DNA of 9,931 nucleotides from Christiangramia sp. (GTDB lineage: Bacteria > Bacteroidota > Bacteroidia > Flavobacteriales > Flavobacteriaceae): assembly GCA_024644145.1 (NCBI GenBank), contig JAHELO010000033.1, positions 1 through 9,931 on the forward strand, in the 5' to 3' direction. Below are positions 1 through 7,784 of this stretch, in pieces. Every line of letters begins with the position of its first letter. Position 1 is the stretch's first letter. The notes beneath the pieces are model-generated. The model did not search any database. It was not told the origin of the DNA and saw only the letters and a program-made list of their open reading frames with translations. A program made the position numbers and the translations under genes.

Positions 1-1605
1 CGATAATTCATCATGAGAATTTACCGATGTGGTTTGATTTTCAGTAAAATAGGTGGGATTTTGCATCTTCCCTATGTCATGATACAAAGCACCTACCCTG
101 GCAAGCATAACATTGGCATTGATCTCATTTGCAGCTGCTTCAGCCAGATTCGCTACATTAAGACTATGGTGAAAAGTACCGGGAGCCTTTTCGGCTAATT
201 CCTTCAAAAGCTTAGAATTGGTATCAGATAATTCCAGTAAAGACATATCGCTAACCATACCGAAGATCTTTTCATAAACATAAATAAGCGGTTGTACGAA
301 AAGGGTGGCCAGGCCTCCAAGTAAAAATGTGAGAAAAACCTCAGGTTTCATATCATCTATGTTTCCTTCCTGTATTACGGTAAAGGCGAAGTAAGCGATG
401 ATATATACCAATGTGATCTGCCCTACAGAAATAAACAGGTTGGCCCTTTTATACAGTTCACTCACGGTTAGTATAGTGACAATCCCGGCGATGATCTGCA
501 GGAACATATACTCATAGCTGTTAGGCACAATAAATCCTAAAAGCAGCACAGTAATCACGTGGGTGAACAGACCCAGCCGGGCATCAAAAAAAGCTTTTAA
601 GGTAAGAGGCAGGATACATAAGGGTACTACATATACATAATCTATATTGAACTTAACCACTAATGTAGTTAGCATAACCATGAAAATAATATTAAAAAAG
701 ATGAAGGTCACCTTTACATTATTCTCAAAAATGGCAATCCGGTATTTGCGAATAAATAATAACAACATGAGTAACGCCAGGGCAACCAGTCCACTATACC
801 CTACTATAATCCAGTTATAATTAGACTTGCTCCAAACCTGGGATTCATACTCGGCCTTAAGAGACCGTAGAATATTGTACTTGTTACCTTCAACAACTTC
901 TCCTTTTGCAATGATTCTGCTTCCCTGCTCAATAATACCTCGCGTGTAGGATATATTATTTAGTTTACTCTGCAGCTCCTTCTGGGTAAGCTCATTATTA
1001 TAAGTGACATTTGGCTCCACCGAATTGAAAAAGACCTCAAGCAATTCGGTTTTAAATGACGAAAAACCTGAATTTGAAATTTCATCGCTTAAAAAACTTC
1101 TTATTTCTCCCTGTTTCAGAATTCGCTGATAAGCAATCTCGGAAGCTTCATTCCCCTTTAATAAATAGACCAGTTGATCTGGACCAAGGCGTTCACTTTC
1201 CTGCAGCAAGCCAAATTCATAAATCCTGTTCACCGTTTGCGATACAAAATCGTTTACAATCGTACCATATACCCTTAAGGTGCTATCAGGAAAAACGTTT
1301 TGAACTTCCTGTAAAGCATCTTTCTCTACTCTCTCTGGTTTCTCGGTGTTAAAATTATAATAAGGGATATGAGATCGCGTTATTTCCTGACGTTCCGCAG
1401 ATATTTCCTCATCGGTTTTAAGAATCGCAAAATCGAAGGGAGCATATAAGTTTTCGTACTGCCAGGGTTTTCCTTTAGGAATATCGTACTTAAATTTACC
1501 ACCTTTGGGAAGTAGGTAAACGATTAATACTGAGGTAAGCACAAACAGGAAAACTTTATAAAAAAGCGCCTGATTTTTGTATAGCTTATTAACGAAATCG
1601 CTCAT
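1..1605 (-). CDS. 7TM-HD family membrane phosphohydrolase (PgpH/YqfF-like), C-terminus beyond left edge
   Basis: This is the N-terminal 535 codons of an inner-membrane HD-domain phosphohydrolase, read leftwards from the ATG at 1605-1603. The frame stays open to base 1. Seen: a first membrane helix at residues about 16-33; an extracytoplasmic region at about 35-262, matching the 7TMR-HDED layout; then about seven hydrophobic segments between residues 264 and 443. The start of a cytoplasmic HD domain follows, with APGTFHHSLNVANLAE (His479, His480) and the metal-binding LYHDIGKM motif (His509-Asp510). Family knowledge: PgpH of Listeria and its relatives hydrolyse cyclic di-AMP to pApA, with the HD domain in the cytoplasm. 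Inference: this protein does the same in a flavobacterium. Full-length members are about 680-710 residues, so roughly 150-170 residues, including the rest of the HD domain, lie outside the window. It is transcribed divergently from the thiolase gene. The family is clear; the substrate is inferred. Confidence 0.9.
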   Translation of the reverse strand, partial: MSDFVNKLYKNQALFYKVFLFVLTSVLIVYLLPKGGKFKYDIPKGKPWQYENLYAPFDFAILKTDEEISAERQEITRSHIPYYNFNTEKPERVEKDALQEVQNVFPDSTLRVYGTIVNDFVSQTVNRIYEFGLLQESERLGPDQLVYLLKGNEASEIAYQRILKQGEIRSFLSDEISNSGFSSFKTELLEVFFNSVEPNVTYNNELTQKELQSKLNNISYTRGIIEQGSRIIAKGEVVEGNKYNILRSLKAEYESQVWSKSNYNWIIVGYSGLVALALLMLLLFIRKYRIAIFENNVKVTFIFFNIIFMVMLTTLVVKFNIDYVYVVPLCILPLTLKAFFDARLGLFTHVITVLLLGFIVPNSYEYMFLQIIAGIVTILTVSELYKRANLFISVGQITLVYIIAYFAFTVIQEGNIDDMKPEVFLTFLLGGLATLFVQPLIYVYEKIFGMVSDMSLLELSDTNSKLLKELAEKAPGTFHHSLNVANLAEAAANEINANVMLARVGALYHDIGKMQNPTYFTENQTTSVNSHDELS

Positions 1606-1623
1606 AAATATTCAGGTAATGCT

Positions 1624-1631
1624 CAAATGTA
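1624..1631 (-). promoter_or_regulatory. Candidate -7 element for the 7TM-HD gene
   Basis: On the minus strand these bases read TACATTTG, an exact match to the Bacteroidota sigma-ABfr -7 consensus TAnnTTTG. It ends 18 bases upstream of the ATG at 1605, implying a very short leader. The -33 position is only T-rich (TTAT), with no clean TTTG. The match is seen; promoter activity is inferred. Confidence 0.45.
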
Positions 1632-1682
1632 GTAAAAATAGGCATGAATAAGCTTAGGTTATTTAATTCCTTATAAAATCAC

Positions 1683-1690
1683 TAACTTCG
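1683..1690 (+). promoter_or_regulatory. Candidate -7 element for the thiolase/C40 unit
   Basis: The bases TAACTTCG match TAnnTTTG at all but one position and lie 28 bases before the thiolase ATG. A T-rich TTTA at 1662-1665 sits 17 bases upstream as a weak -33 candidate. The leader after it is A/T-rich with no Shine-Dalgarno sequence, as is usual in Bacteroidota. With 1624-1631 it would make the 113-bp gap a divergent promoter region. Confidence 0.35.
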
Positions 1691-1718
1691 CAACACTTGA
1701 ATTAATTAAACTTAAAAC

Positions 1719-2900
1719 ATGAATAAAGAAGTAGTAATAGTAAGCGCTGCGAGAACTCCAATTGGGAGTTTTCTTGGTAGTTTATCAAGCATTCCCGCAA
1801 CTAAATTAGGTTCTATTGCAATTAAAGGAGCCTTGGAAAAAATCAACCTCAAACCCGAAATGGTTGAAGAAGTTTTGATGGGGAATGTGGTACAGGCCGG
1901 TGTGGGACAAGCACCTGCCAGGCAAGCTTCTCTTGGTGCTGGAATTCCTGACAGTGTTCCATGTACTACAGTAAATAAAGTGTGCGCCAGTGGTATGAAA
2001 GCAGTAATGCAGGGAGCGCAATCTATAATGCTCGGCGATACCTCTATCGTAGTAGCCGGAGGTATGGAGAATATGAGCTTGATACCGCATTACGTTCATA
2101 TGAGAAACGGAAAGAAATTTGGACCGGCAACTCTGGAAGACGGGATGCAGAAGGATGGGCTTGTAGATGCTTATGACCATAATGCAATGGGAGTTTGTGC
2201 AGACCTTTGTGCCTCTGAACATGGATTCTCAAGAGAAGAACAGGATAAATTTGCTGTCCAGTCTTACGAAAGATCAGCAAATGCATGGAAAGAAGGAAAG
2301 TTCGATAATGAGGTAGTACCCGTGGAAGTACCTCAAAGAAAAGGAGATCCTGTTATTGTTAAAGAAGATGAAGAGTTTAAGAATGTTAGAATGGATAAGA
2401 TCTCTTCTCTACGTCCTGCCTTTTCCAAGGAAGGGACAGTAACTGCTGCAAATGCATCTACAATTAATGATGGTGCCGGGGCGGTGGTACTTATGAGCAG
2501 AGAAAAGGCCGAAGAACTGGGTCTAACACCTCTGGCAACTATTAAAAGTTTTGCCGATGCTGCTACTGAACCAAAATGGTTTACTACGGCTCCCTCAAAA
2601 GCATTACCTAAAGCTATAGATAAAGCCGGAATAAAAATGGACGATGTAGATTTCTTCGAATTCAACGAAGCTTTCGCCGTGGTAGGTCTGGCTAATATGA
2701 AAATTTTAGGTCTAAACGATAAAAATACCAATGTGAATGGTGGTGCCGTTTCTTTAGGTCATCCACTAGGATGTAGTGGGGTTAGGATTCTAATTACACT
2801 TCTTAATGTATTAGAGCAAAATAATGCTAAAATCGGAGCCGCAGCTATATGTAATGGCGGTGGCGGTGCTTCGGCAATGGTAATAGAACGTAATTCCTAA
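1719..2900 (+). CDS. Acetyl-CoA C-acetyltransferase (biosynthetic-type thiolase)
   Basis: This is a complete 393-residue thiolase (AtoB/PhaA type), which joins two acetyl-CoA to acetoacetyl-CoA or performs the reverse cleavage in the cytoplasm. All catalytic elements are visible: the nucleophilic Cys89 in VNKVCASGMKA, the NEAFA motif with Asn316, His348 in SLGHPLG, and the proton-donor Cys378 in ICNGGGGAS. These positions coincide with the numbering of the Zoogloea ramigera biosynthetic thiolase. Met157, a pocket residue typical of the short-chain class, is also kept (HNAMG), but the position of Zoogloea Met288 is Phe (KWFTTAP), so the acyl pocket may be slightly different. Length is normal for the family. 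The ATG at 1719 begins the conserved N-terminal strand (EVVIVSAARTPIG), which fixes the start. The next gene follows after 19 bp, suggesting co-transcription. No dehydrogenase or hydratase partner is nearby, so the pathway (beta-oxidation end, ketogenic amino acids or mevalonate) cannot be read from context. Confidence 0.95.
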   Translation: MNKEVVIVSAARTPIGSFLGSLSSIPATKLGSIAIKGALEKINLKPEMVEEVLMGNVVQAGVGQAPARQASLGAGIPDSVPCTTVNKVCASGMKAVMQGAQSIMLGDTSIVVAGGMENMSLIPHYVHMRNGKKFGPATLEDGMQKDGLVDAYDHNAMGVCADLCASEHGFSREEQDKFAVQSYERSANAWKEGKFDNEVVPVEVPQRKGDPVIVKEDEEFKNVRMDKISSLRPAFSKEGTVTAANASTINDGAGAVVLMSREKAEELGLTPLATIKSFADAATEPKWFTTAPSKALPKAIDKAGIKMDDVDFFEFNEAFAVVGLANMKILGLNDKNTNVNGGAVSLGHPLGCSGVRILITLLNVLEQNNAKIGAAAICNGGGGASAMVIERNS

Positions 2901-2919
2901 AATTGAAGAAGTTTATTTA

Positions 2920-3672
2920 ATGCAATACGGTATTTGCCATTTAAGTATTGTACCGCTACGGGCAACCGCGTCTCATGAAAGCGAAATGACCTCTCAATTG
3001 TTATATGGAGAGCATTTTAAAATTCTTGAAGAACGTGTGCACTGGACCAGAATTCGAAATTCATTTGATGGTTTCGAGGCCTGGATTGATAAAAAGCAGT
3101 ATAAGAAAATCGATGAAGCTGATTATTATTCTCTTGAGGAGAATGATCTTCAGCTTTCTTCAGACCTCATTGAGTATATCACAGATGAACTCGGGCTGCT
3201 TATGCCTATTTCTATGGGATCTGTTCTGAATTTTTCCGGTGAGCTCGGGCATATGTATGAAGGAGAGAAAACAAAGCTTTCAGCTTCTAAGAAAGAAAAC
3301 CTGATAAATACTGCAATCCTTTATCTTAATTCCCCGCATTTACATGGAGGAAAAAGCCCATTTGGGATAGACAGCAGTGGTCTTACACAAACAGTGTATA
3401 AACTGAATGGTTTTAAAATTAAAAGGAATGCCGCAGAACAGGCAAAACAGGGAGAAGCATTAAGTTTTATAGAAGAAAGTGAACCAGGCGACCTGGCATT
3501 CTTTGATGATCAGGATGGAATCATCAATCATGTGGGGTTAATGATGAAGGATAATTATATTATTCATGTAGACGGGAAAGTGAGGGTAGACAGGATAGAT
3601 CATTCAGGAATTTTTAATGCTGAATTAAGAAGACATACCCACAAACTTAGAGTGATTAAAAAAATCATCTAA
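2920..3672 (+). CDS. SH3b-NlpC/P60 (C40) protein with degenerate active site
   Basis: This is a 250-residue protein with the architecture of gamma-D-glutamyl-diamino-acid peptidases such as Bacillus YkfC and cyanobacterial AvPCP, which trim cell-wall peptides. Seen: an N-terminal bacterial SH3 domain (about 1-62, with VPLRATASHESEMTSQLLYG), a second SH3-like segment (about 78-120, with PISMGSVLNF), then an NlpC/P60 domain (about 123-250). There is no signal peptide, so it is probably cytoplasmic, as in peptide recycling. The active-site segment reads HLHGGKSPFGIDSSG, where the family normally has YxWGG...DCSG. The catalytic Cys is Ser152 (codon AGC), the oxyanion-hole Tyr is His140 and the Trp is His142. 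His204 (NHVG) and His216 (IIHVDG) are retained. The only cysteine is Cys6, outside the catalytic domain. It may therefore be inactive or rely on a serine. It is likely co-transcribed with the thiolase, whose stop is 19 bp upstream. No functional link between the two is evident. Confidence 0.88.
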   Translation: MQYGICHLSIVPLRATASHESEMTSQLLYGEHFKILEERVHWTRIRNSFDGFEAWIDKKQYKKIDEADYYSLEENDLQLSSDLIEYITDELGLLMPISMGSVLNFSGELGHMYEGEKTKLSASKKENLINTAILYLNSPHLHGGKSPFGIDSSGLTQTVYKLNGFKIKRNAAEQAKQGEALSFIEESEPGDLAFFDDQDGIINHVGLMMKDNYIIHVDGKVRVDRIDHSGIFNAELRRHTHKLRVIKKII

Positions 3673-3691
3673 ATCTGATTTGAAAAAAGGT

Positions 3692-3726
3692 AAAAAAAAA
3701 TCCCGCTGATATCAGCGGGATTTTTT
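3692..3726. terminator. Bidirectional rho-independent terminator
   Basis: A perfect 32-bp palindrome spans 3695-3726, with core arms AATCCCGCTGAT and ATCAGCGGGATT. A run of nine A precedes the core and six T follow it, so the hairpin has a U-tract in either direction: six U for rightward transcripts and nine U for leftward ones. It lies 19 bases after the stop of the C40 gene and 18 bases past the end of the convergent TPR gene, so it should end both units. Confidence 0.93.
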
Positions 3727-3744
3727 ATATCTAAGAAGAGTCTC

Positions 3745-4983
3745 CTACATTTTTGCTTTTAACTCAGCTACTTTTTCTTCATTTCCAAGATTAGAATAAA
3801 GATTCATTGCAGTTTGAATTACATCTTTATTATCTGGGTCTACTTCCATGGCTTTTTCAAGATCTGGAAGAACTTCTTTGTAAAGCTCTTTTCTCTTCGC
3901 GTCTAGTTCATCATAACGCTCATTATCTTTCTTGCTCATTCCAAGACCATTCATTTCATCAATGATCTTTTTCTCTGCGCTCAATTTAGCAGCAATCATA
4001 TTAATACGCGCTTCATTAAATTCAGGGTTTATTTCTAGAGCTTTTTTATAGAAATCAATGGCTTTTTGTATGTCCTCAATTTCGGCATACATTAAACCAA
4101 TATTGTTAAAGGTAGCAGGATCTGATGGATCTTTTTCTGCAACTTCTTCTAAAATCTCTCTGGCTTTGTCTTTCTCACCCATTTGATAGTACATATTGGC
4201 TTCGGCCTGCAACAGTCCCATATCATCTGGATTGGTTGCTTTAGCTTTATCCATTGCAGCTATCGCCTTGTCATACTGCTCCTGACTAATATAAATTCTT
4301 GCTATAAGTTGAGCGATATCTCCTTTTTTAGAAGGAATCTTTTCAACTTTAGGATCTTTATACTGGTTTGTCTTGATCATTAGATCCATTTGGCTTTGAG
4401 AACCTAGATTTTCTCTTTCTCCGGTTTCAACATTTACCGCAGTATAAGATTTACCAGAACCATCATAGTCCAATTCGTTCAGCTTTTCAAGAAAAACAAC
4501 CGCCTGGTCATAATCTTTGGCCTGTACCATATTATTGGCTGCATAGTAAAGGTAGATAGTATCTGTTTTACTTAGCTCATAACTTGTATAAAGTTTATTA
4601 GCTGCAGAAGCGTAATCTTCTTTATTCTGATCTGAAATTGCACTCTGGATAAGGTTATTCTTTAAAGCAACCAATGCTTCATCAGCCTCATCGCTTCCCA
4701 TTTCAGATGCTTTCTGGAATGCCTGTGCCGCCGTTTTTAGATCTTCAGCAGTTGCACTGGTTCCGTCAGCCATATAGGCTTTACCTTTATATAGATAAAA
4801 ATTTTCCTGCCATTTGCTGTTAAGTTCGCTAAGCTTAGGTTCGGCAATTTTTAACTGGGCTTTAGCTTCAGCATAGTTACCATCATCCAAAGCATCCTCA
4901 GCGTTCTTTACCTGATCTTTTTGTGCGAAAGCTGTCATGGTTAGAAATGACACTGCTGCCGCCGTCAAAATATTAGTTTTCAT
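3745..4983 (-). CDS. Secreted tetratricopeptide-repeat protein
   Basis: This 412-residue protein begins with a Sec signal peptide (MKTNILTAAAVSFLTMTAFA, likely cut before Gln21), so the mature protein should be periplasmic. The rest is mostly helical repeats. Clear TPR units are seen near residues 222-253, 257-287 and 290-321 (the last with FNNIGLMYAEIEDIQKAIDF and YKKALEINP). Less regular ones lie near 27-50, 63-95, 124-170 and 372-405. A non-TPR stretch at about 172-222 (YTAVNVETGERENLGSQSQ) interrupts the array, and a charged coiled region lies at about 333-372. No catalytic motif is visible. TPR arrays bind partner proteins; the partner here is unknown. Its ATG is 21 bp beyond the gyrA stop with no promoter or terminator between, so it is probably the second gene of a gyrA operon. 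The start is fixed by the signal peptide. No Shine-Dalgarno sequence is present. Confidence 0.9.
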   Translation of the reverse strand: MKTNILTAAAVSFLTMTAFAQKDQVKNAEDALDDGNYAEAKAQLKIAEPKLSELNSKWQENFYLYKGKAYMADGTSATAEDLKTAAQAFQKASEMGSDEADEALVALKNNLIQSAISDQNKEDYASAANKLYTSYELSKTDTIYLYYAANNMVQAKDYDQAVVFLEKLNELDYDGSGKSYTAVNVETGERENLGSQSQMDLMIKTNQYKDPKVEKIPSKKGDIAQLIARIYISQEQYDKAIAAMDKAKATNPDDMGLLQAEANMYYQMGEKDKAREILEEVAEKDPSDPATFNNIGLMYAEIEDIQKAIDFYKKALEINPEFNEARINMIAAKLSAEKKIIDEMNGLGMSKKDNERYDELDAKRKELYKEVLPDLEKAMEVDPDNKDVIQTAMNLYSNLGNEEKVAELKAKM

Positions 4984-5004
4984 GTTTGTTTTGGTTTTTA
5001 ATTT

Positions 5005-7536
5005 TTATTCTTCACTATCATCTGCAATAGTTGTGCCATTAGCCGGATCTTCACCTCCAACAGGCTTTTCCGCGTCCTCCATGTTATCCAGATCATCTTC
5101 ATCATGCAACACTTTGGCAACGGCAGCAATAGCATCATTGCCTTTCAGGTTAATAAGTCTAACCCCCTGGGTAGCACGGCCCATTACGCGTAGATCTTCT
5201 ACAGCCATTCTAATTACGATCCCAGATTTGTTAATGATCATTAGGTCATCTGCATCTGATACGTTCTTGATCGCGACAAGTTGTCCTGTTTTCTCGGTTA
5301 CCGAGATGGTCTTTACTCCTTTTCCTCCTCGGTTCGTAATTCTATAGTCTTCCAGACTGGATCGCTTCCCGTAACCATTTTCAGAAACAACAAGAATATG
5401 TGATTCAAAATCGTTTACTGAAACCATTCCAACAACTTCATCATTCTCATCTGCCAGGGTGATACCTCTTACCCCGGAAGCATTTCTCCCCATTGGTCTG
5501 GTTTTGCTTTCCTCAAAACGAATGGCTTTACCACTTTTAAGACCTAACATTACCTGACTGTTACCGGTAGTAAGTTTGGCTTCCAGTAATTCATCCCCTT
5601 CTTTAATAGTGATGGCATTAATACCATTGGTTCTGGGACGGGAATATCTTTCTAAAGGAGTCTTTTTAACCTGACCTTTCTTAGTGGCCATGATTACAAA
5701 ATGCTCATTTACATATTCCTCATCTTTTAGATCCTGCGTACATATAAAAGCATTTACTTTATCTTCAGGCTCTATATTTATAAGGTTCTGGATAGCTCTT
5801 CCTTTAGAAGCTTTACTTCCTTCCGGAATTTCGTAAACCCTCATCCAGTAACATTTACCATTCTGAGTAAAGAATAACATATACTGGTGATTAGTACCTA
5901 CGAAAAGATATTCAAGGAAATCTTCGTTCCTGGTAGTTGTACCTTTTTGTCCAACTCCTCCTCTGTTCTGCTTCTTATATTCGCTTAAAGAAGTTCTCTT
6001 AATATATCCAGCATGGGAAATCGTGATCACCACACTTTCATCTGGGATCATATCCTCTATACTAAGATCCCCTCCTGCGTATTCTATTTGTGAGCGTCTT
6101 TCGTCACCATATTTCTCTTTAACCTCTGCAAGCTCCTCTTTAATCACTTCCATTCTTCGCTCTTTGCGTGCAAGAATGTCTTCAAGGTCCTCAATGGTTT
6201 TTAAGATGTCATCGTATTCAGCTCTCAACTTATCCTGTTCAAGACCGGTAAGTTGTCTTAATCTCATTTCTACGATCGCCTTGGCCTGAATTTCAGAAAG
6301 CTCGAATCTTTCCATCAATTTGGTTCGGGCCTCGTCTGCATTAGAAGAAGATCTTATTAAAGCAATAACTTCATCTATATTGTCTGAAGCTATGATCAAT
6401 CCCTCAAGGATATGAGCACGTTCTTTTGCTTTTCTTAATTCAAACTCAGTTCTGCGAACCACAACTTCATGCCTGTGCTCTACAAAATGATGAATGATAT
6501 CTTTTAAATTAAGCATTTCAGGTCTTCCGTTCACCAATGCAATATTATTCACACTGAAGGAGGACTGTAAGGCCGTATGTTTAAAAAGTGTATTGAGTAC
6601 AATATTTGGAATCGCATCTCTTTTTAACTGATATACGATACGCATCCCGTTACGGTCAGATTCGTCCCTTATAAGACTAATCCCTTCAATCTTACGTTCG
6701 TTAACCAGATCTGCGGTTTTCTTGATCATATCAGCTTTATTCACCTGATATGGTATTTCTGTCACCACAAGGTATTCCCGGCCATTGATCTCTTCCATAT
6801 GAGATTTAGCACGAATCACCACTCTACCCCTTCCGGTCTTAAAAGCTTCCTTAACACCGTCATAACCATAGATGATACCTCCGGTAGGAAAATCTGGTGC
6901 TTTAATATGCTGAATTAACTCATCAATCTCTATATCGTGATTATCTATATAAGCGATCGTTCCATCAATAACTTCAGATAAGTTATGAGGAGGCATATTG
7001 GTTGCCATACCTACCGCAATACCACTGGCGCCATTAACCAACAGGTTAGGCACCCTGGTTGGCATAACTACAGGTTCGCTCAAAGAATCATCAAAGTTCA
7101 GCTGTGTATCTACAGTTTCCTTATCAATATCAGCAAGCATATCCTCACTGATCTTACGCATACGCGCCTCAGTATAACGCATTGCTGCAGGACTATCCCC
7201 ATCTACAGAACCAAAGTTACCCTGGCCGTCTACAAGCATATAACGCATGCTCCAGTGCTGTGCCATTCTAACCATGGTATCATATACAGATGAATCCCCG
7301 TGCGGGTGATACTTACCCAGTACCTCCCCTACAATCCTGGCTGACTTTTTATAGGCCCGGTTAGAAAGAACTCCAAGCTCGTACATACCGTACAAAACTC
7401 TTCGGTGAACTGGTTTTAAACCATCACGAACATCTGGTAATGCACGTGACACAATGACCGACATCGAATAATCGATGTAGGCTGATTTCATTTCATCTTC
7501 AATGTTGATAGGAATTAGCTTTTCTCCTTCAGCCAT
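5005..7536 (-). CDS. gyrA: DNA gyrase subunit A
   Basis: This is a complete 843-residue GyrA, which breaks and rejoins DNA in the A2B2 gyrase that introduces negative supercoils at the expense of ATP hydrolysed by GyrB. Seen: the winged-helix/tower domain with catalytic Tyr121 in [10 protein letters not shown] (Tyr122 in E. coli), followed by the coiled-coil tower and dimer gate to about residue 490. The C-terminal beta-pinwheel follows, and its first blade carries the GyrA box QNRGGVG at residues 523-529, the hallmark separating gyrase from topoisomerase IV. A second, partial box (TNRGGKG) occurs at about 734-740. The protein ends in an acidic tail (about 811-843). The quinolone-resistance region reads [11 protein letters not shown], with Ser82 and Asp86 at the E. 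coli Ser83 and Asp87 positions, so the usual resistance changes are absent. The ATG at 7536 gives the standard N-terminus; the leader is A/T-rich without a Shine-Dalgarno sequence. The TPR gene follows closely and clpC is divergent. Confidence 0.98.
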   Translation of the reverse strand: MAEGEKLIPINIEDEMKSAYIDYSMSVIVSRALPDVRDGLKPVHRRVLYGMYELGVLSNRAYKKSARIVGEVLGKYHPHGDSSVYDTMVRMAQHWSMRYMLVDGQGNFGSVDGDSPAAMRYTEARMRKISEDMLADIDKETVDTQLNFDDSLSEPVVMPTRVPNLLVNGASGIAVGMATNMPPHNLSEVIDGTIAYIDNHDIEIDELIQHIKAPDFPTGGIIYGYDGVKEAFKTGRGRVVIRAKSHMEEINGREYLVVTEIPYQVNKADMIKKTADLVNERKIEGISLIRDESDRNGMRIVYQLKRDAIPNIVLNTLFKHTALQSSFSVNNIALVNGRPEMLNLKDIIHHFVEHRHEVVVRRTEFELRKAKERAHILEGLIIASDNIDEVIALIRSSSNADEARTKLMERFELSEIQAKAIVEMRLRQLTGLEQDKLRAEYDDILKTIEDLEDILARKERRMEVIKEELAEVKEKYGDERRSQIEYAGGDLSIEDMIPDESVVITISHAGYIKRTSLSEYKKQNRGGVGQKGTTTRNEDFLEYLFVGTNHQYMLFFTQNGKCYWMRVYEIPEGSKASKGRAIQNLINIEPEDKVNAFICTQDLKDEEYVNEHFVIMATKKGQVKKTPLERYSRPRTNGINAITIKEGDELLEAKLTTGNSQVMLGLKSGKAIRFEESKTRPMGRNASGVRGITLADENDEVVGMVSVNDFESHILVVSENGYGKRSSLEDYRITNRGGKGVKTISVTEKTGQLVAIKNVSDADDLMIINKSGIVIRMAVEDLRVMGRATQGVRLINLKGNDAIAAVAKVLHDEDDLDNMEDAEKPVGGEDPANGTTIADDSEE

Positions 7537-7686
7537 ACTTAAAAATTTAATTTATCTCAAAAAATCTAAGGGGCAATTTACATATTTTCTCCTTCTTTAA
7601 AGGGCTACATCTACACCGTGAGCTTTCTTTTTATTAACAAATTTTTATTGTGTTTTAGTTAATAAGTTCACTATTTTACACTTTGA

Positions 7687-7711
7687 TAATTGAAAGTAAT
7701 TTTGTCAATTA
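7687..7711. repeat. Inverted repeat around the candidate clpC promoter
   Basis: TAATTGA at 7687-7693 is the exact reverse complement of TCAATTA at 7705-7711, with 11 bases between. One further compatible pair (G7685 and C7713) lies beyond a single mismatch. The spacer contains the candidate -7 element, so a dimeric regulator bound here would block it. The arms are short and AT-rich, and chance is possible. Confidence 0.3.
7697..7704 (+). promoter_or_regulatory. Candidate -7 element for clpC
   Basis: The bases TAATTTTG match the Bacteroidota -7 consensus TAnnTTTG exactly. They lie 80 bases before the clpC ATG, implying a leader of roughly 70-75 bases. A T-rich TTTT at 7674-7677 is about 19 bases upstream, a poor -33 element. 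The match is seen; use as a promoter is inferred. Confidence 0.4.
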
Positions 7712-7773
7712 GCTACTAACTCCCTATTAGGTACAGTTTTTGACCTAAATCGAGTGAAAATAAATTTTGAGAA

Positions 7774-7779
7774 AGGAAG
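7774..7779 (+). promoter_or_regulatory. Shine-Dalgarno-like site of clpC
   Basis: AGGAAG lies 5 bases before the ATG at 7785 within a purine-rich stretch. Other starts in this window lack such a site, as is common in Bacteroidota. It supports 7785 as the true start. Confidence 0.5.
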
Positions 7780-7784
7780 ATACA

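Larger units (their letters stand above)
7537..7784. other. Divergent gyrA-clpC intergenic region
   Basis: These 248 AT-rich bases separate the two divergent starts. I see no open frame or RNA gene. The clpC side holds a candidate -7 element and a small inverted repeat. On the gyrA side I find no clean TAnnTTTG; the best is TAGATTTT on the minus strand close to the start, a weak match. No CIRCE-like or CtsR-like operator was recognised. Confidence 0.6.

Noticed and set aside
1056..1352. Open frame of 98 codons on the plus strand
   Set aside because: It is opposite the extracytoplasmic domain of the 7TM-HD gene, which reads cleanly through this stretch on the minus strand.
1806..2222. Open frame of 138 codons on the minus strand
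   Set aside because: It is antisense to the thiolase catalytic core, with Cys/His/Ser-rich low-information composition and no recognisable motif.
2901..2919. Possible separate promoter for the C40 gene
   Set aside because: The 19-bp gap is too short for a full promoter and holds no TAnnTTTG; co-transcription with the thiolase is simpler.
5317..5337. Second GyrA-box-like motif (TNRGGKG) in GyrA
   Set aside because: The true box is QNRGGVG in the first pinwheel blade at residues 523-529. Related repeats in later blades are expected from the repeated fold and do not show two functional boxes.
4937..5347. Open frame of 136 codons on the plus strand with a hydrophobic start
   Set aside because: It crosses the gyrA-TPR junction in antisense; both real genes are intact there, and the hydrophobicity mirrors the signal peptide and the acidic GyrA tail.
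7597..7630. Weak stem (AAAGGGCT / AGCTTT) followed by T-rich sequence, resembling a terminator
   Set aside because: Pairing needs a bulge and is short, and no plus-strand gene ends upstream, so a terminator would have nothing to stop.
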